7,054 bases of DNA, taken from NCBI GenBank assembly GCA_900549885.1, contig URQA01000128.1:1-7054 (forward strand). The letters run 5' to 3'. The notes below the pieces were generated by a model, which searched no databases, had not been told where the DNA came from, and saw only the letters and a program-made list of their open reading frames with translations. Positions within the stretch are counted from its first letter, which is position 1. The number at the start of each line of letters is the position of its first letter. The DNA is from an uncultured Eubacteriales bacterium. Its GTDB lineage: Bacteria; Bacillota; Clostridia; Oscillospirales; Oscillospiraceae. Of the stretch, positions 5,708-7,054 are shown piece by piece. The position numbers and the translations under genes were made by a program.

Positions 5708-5995
5708 TCATCCGCCCTGCCGGGCAGCCTGGTCGATCTGGGCAAGGTTGTCCTCCAGCCAGGTCCGCAGCTGTGCCAGCCCCTCCTCGGTCACAGGGAA
5801 CGCGGCGGTGCGCTCCGGCGTGCACTGCTCATAGCAGATGGGGCCGGTCCACGCCTCCGCATACACCTCGTCCACCGTTTGCTCCCCCTCCTGCCGCTGG
5901 CGAGGGGTAACATAGTAACTGGCCCGGCCCAGGCTGCCCGACCAGCGGTTGCCCAGGAGCCAGTGGCTCAGAGTTGGAATAAAAAGCGCGCTCAT
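5708..5995 (-). CDS. Small conserved-looking protein of unknown function (95 aa)
   Basis: I do not recognise a named family. There is no signal peptide or clear membrane helix; the N-terminal LFIPTLSHWLLG is only mildly hydrophobic. The middle contains SLGRASYYVTPRQ (21-33) and an AEAWTGPICYEQC segment (46-58) with Cys54 and Cys58. The C-terminus is an amphipathic helix (about 69-92, EEGLAQLRTWLEDNLAQIDQ). That the gene is real is supported by a GGAGG site 7 bases before the ATG, a well-formed promoter upstream, and plausible protein-like composition. A GTG codon lies immediately before the ATG in frame, but it would be only 4 bases from the ribosome binding site. It is probably a small soluble cytoplasmic protein, divergent from ftsH and convergent with greA. 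Confidence 0.75.
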   Translation of the reverse strand: MSALFIPTLSHWLLGNRWSGSLGRASYYVTPRQRQEGEQTVDEVYAEAWTGPICYEQCTPERTAAFPVTEEGLAQLRTWLEDNLAQIDQAARQGG

Positions 5996-6028
5996 CACAA
6001 CGCCTCCATCGTCGGTATTCTGGAGTAT

Positions 6029-6057
6029 AGTATACCGTATCAGGGGACAAAACGCAA
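6029..6057 (-). promoter_or_regulatory. Putative promoter of the 95-aa protein gene
   Basis: Leftward, TTGCGT (6052-6057), a 17-base spacer and TATACT (6029-6034) are present. The predicted start near 6022 leaves a leader of about 27 bases that includes the GGAGG site. Its presence supports the short gene downstream being real. Confidence 0.6.
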
Positions 6058-6105
6058 CCGTTCCGCCCTGACCCTAAACATGGACACCGCCCCATTCGAT
6101 GTCTA

Positions 6106-6134
6106 TTGCGGTCCGGCAGGTTGACTGGTATGAT
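6106..6134 (+). promoter_or_regulatory. Promoter of ftsH
   Basis: TTGCGG (6106-6111), a 17-base spacer and TATGAT (6129-6134) preceded by TGG (extended -10) are well placed. A TTGACT lies inside the spacer (6121-6126) but is too close to the -10 to serve as its -35. The predicted start near 6141 gives a leader of about 43 bases. No CIRCE or CtsR-type heat-shock operator was recognised. Confidence 0.68.
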
Positions 6135-6162
6135 AGATTAGGTTTTTTGTTGAGAGAACTAA

Positions 6163-6175
6163 CCTTTTTGAAAGG
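6163..6175 (+). other. Small hairpin that could mask the ftsH ribosome binding site
   Basis: CCTTT (6163-6167) can pair with AAAGG (6171-6175), which is the core of the ftsH Shine-Dalgarno sequence, across a TTG loop. A competing pairing of AGGTT (6140-6144) with AACCT (6161-6165) would free the site. Both stems are only 5 bp, so a regulatory role is speculative. Confidence 0.28.
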
Positions 6176-6183
6176 AATGAGAT

Positions 6184-7054
6184 ATGATGCAAGAAATCAA
6201 AGACCAGCCTCCAAAAGTTCCTAAAAAACCGCTGTTCTTTTACTATATCATCGCCCTTATTGTGGTGATGCTGCTCAACGCACTGCTGTTCCCCAGCATG
6301 TTGTCCGAACAGGTCACCCAGGTCAGCTTCGACCAGTTCCTGTCCATGGTGGACGAGGGACAGGTCAGCCAGGTGGCCTGGGAGACAGAGGAAGAACAGC
6401 TGGTGTTTATTGCAAAAAAGGAGGATGGGCAGGACGCCTATTACAAGACCGGCGTCTGGCCGGACACGGGGGAATGGCTGCTGGAAAAGCTCAACAGCAC
6501 TCCCGGCATCCAGTTTGAAGCGTCCATTCCCACTCAGGCCAGCCCCCTGCTGTCCTTTATCGTGTCCTGGGTGCTGCCTATTTTCGTGTTTATCCTCATT
6601 GGGGAACTGCTCTCCCGTTGGATGCTGAAGAAAATGGGCGGTCAGATGCCCGGCATGGGCAATGCCATGACCTTCGGAAAGGCCAACGCCAAGGTGTATG
6701 TAGAGCAGGCCCAGACCGGTGTCACCTTTGCCGACGTAGCTGGCCAGGAGGAGGCCAAAGACGCCCTGATGGAAGTGGTGGACTTTCTCCATGACCCGGA
6801 CAAGTACGCCCAGGTAGGGGCCAAGCTGCCCAAGGGCGTGCTCCTGGTCGGCCCGCCGGGCACCGGCAAGACCCTGCTGGCCAAAGCTGTGGCTGGAGAG
6901 GCCGGGGTGCCCTTCTTCTCCATCTCCGGGTCGGAGTTCGTGGAGATGTTCGTGGGCATGGGGGCGGCCAAGGTCCGGGACCTGTTCAAGCAGGCCAATG
7001 AGAAGGCCCCCTGCATCGTGTTCATCGACGAGATCGACGCCATCGGCAAGAAGC
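6184..7054 (+). CDS. ftsH: FtsH-type ATP-dependent zinc metalloprotease, 5' part (first 290 codons, cut by window end)
   Basis: FtsH is a hexameric AAA+ protease of the cytoplasmic membrane that extracts and degrades membrane and short-lived cytosolic proteins. Visible parts in order: a short cytoplasmic N-terminus (1-15), TM1 (about 17-36), an extracytoplasmic domain (about 37-120, FDQFLSMVDEGQVSQV), TM2 (about 122-143), and a Gly/Met-rich linker (GGQMPGMGNAM). The AAA domain then begins at TFADVAGQEEAKD, with Walker A GPPGTGKT (223-230), the pore loop MFVGMGAAKVRDLF, and Walker B IVFIDE (278-283). The pore loop reads FVGMGAAK where well-studied FtsH reads FVGVGASR. The second region of homology and the HEXXH protease site lie beyond the window, so protease activity cannot be confirmed. 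Two adjacent ATGs exist; the first (6184) is 7 bases from AAAGGA. It has its own promoter and is divergent from the 95-aa gene. Confidence 0.93.
   Translation, partial: MMQEIKDQPPKVPKKPLFFYYIIALIVVMLLNALLFPSMLSEQVTQVSFDQFLSMVDEGQVSQVAWETEEEQLVFIAKKEDGQDAYYKTGVWPDTGEWLLEKLNSTPGIQFEASIPTQASPLLSFIVSWVLPIFVFILIGELLSRWMLKKMGGQMPGMGNAMTFGKANAKVYVEQAQTGVTFADVAGQEEAKDALMEVVDFLHDPDKYAQVGAKLPKGVLLVGPPGTGKTLLAKAVAGEAGVPFFSISGSEFVEMFVGMGAAKVRDLFKQANEKAPCIVFIDEIDAIGKK

Noticed and set aside
6103..6792. 229-aa leftward open frame opposite ftsH
   Set aside because: It lies fully antisense to a clear FtsH coding region, is His/Gln-rich with no ribosome binding site, and would end inside the ftsH promoter.
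1..7054. CRISPR array, insertion sequence, tRNA or rRNA gene, attachment site
   Set aside because: No regularly spaced repeats, transposase-like or integrase-like protein, tRNA-like cloverleaf or rRNA-like sequence was seen by eye on either strand.

Overview
This looks like a chromosomal stretch from a moderately GC-rich Gram-positive gut anaerobe of the class Clostridia, most likely an Oscillospiraceae-type genome. That is inferred from AGGAGG-type ribosome binding sites, TTGACA/TATAAT-type promoters, the PadR plus DUF6120-like gene pair, and the styles of the Dus, GreA and FtsH proteins. No single marker fixes the species. Neither mobile-element genes nor RNA genes are visible.

Region 1 (about 16-2976) is an accessory-looking, visibly AT-richer block with two divergent operons that face away from a 137-bp promoter region. 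The leftward operon encodes a PadR-family repressor, a small DUF6120-like single-pass membrane protein and a secreted 153-aa protein; the genes overlap or nearly abut. The rightward operon starts from a perfect-consensus promoter. It encodes a Cys/His-rich secreted protein, a 333-aa secreted protein of unknown function and a 73-aa two-helix membrane protein, and ends at a strong bidirectional terminator. The two -35 boxes lie back to back inside a perfect 7-bp inverted repeat, a plausible PadR operator. None of the exported products has a function I can name. This is the part of the window most likely to hold an undescribed system.

Region 2 (about 3036-5698) is GC-rich housekeeping sequence. 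It holds a tRNA-dihydrouridine synthase and a classical short-chain dehydrogenase, both leftward and each apparently with its own promoter, with a terminator hairpin between them. A rightward GreA-type transcription elongation factor follows.

Region 3 (5708-7054) holds a small leftward gene of unknown function that converges on greA with a 9-bp gap. Divergent from it is the 5' part of an FtsH-type AAA+ membrane protease gene, cut by the window end just after Walker B. Four promoters in regions 2 and 3 share an unusual TTGCG -35 core, unlike the TTGAC boxes of the accessory block.
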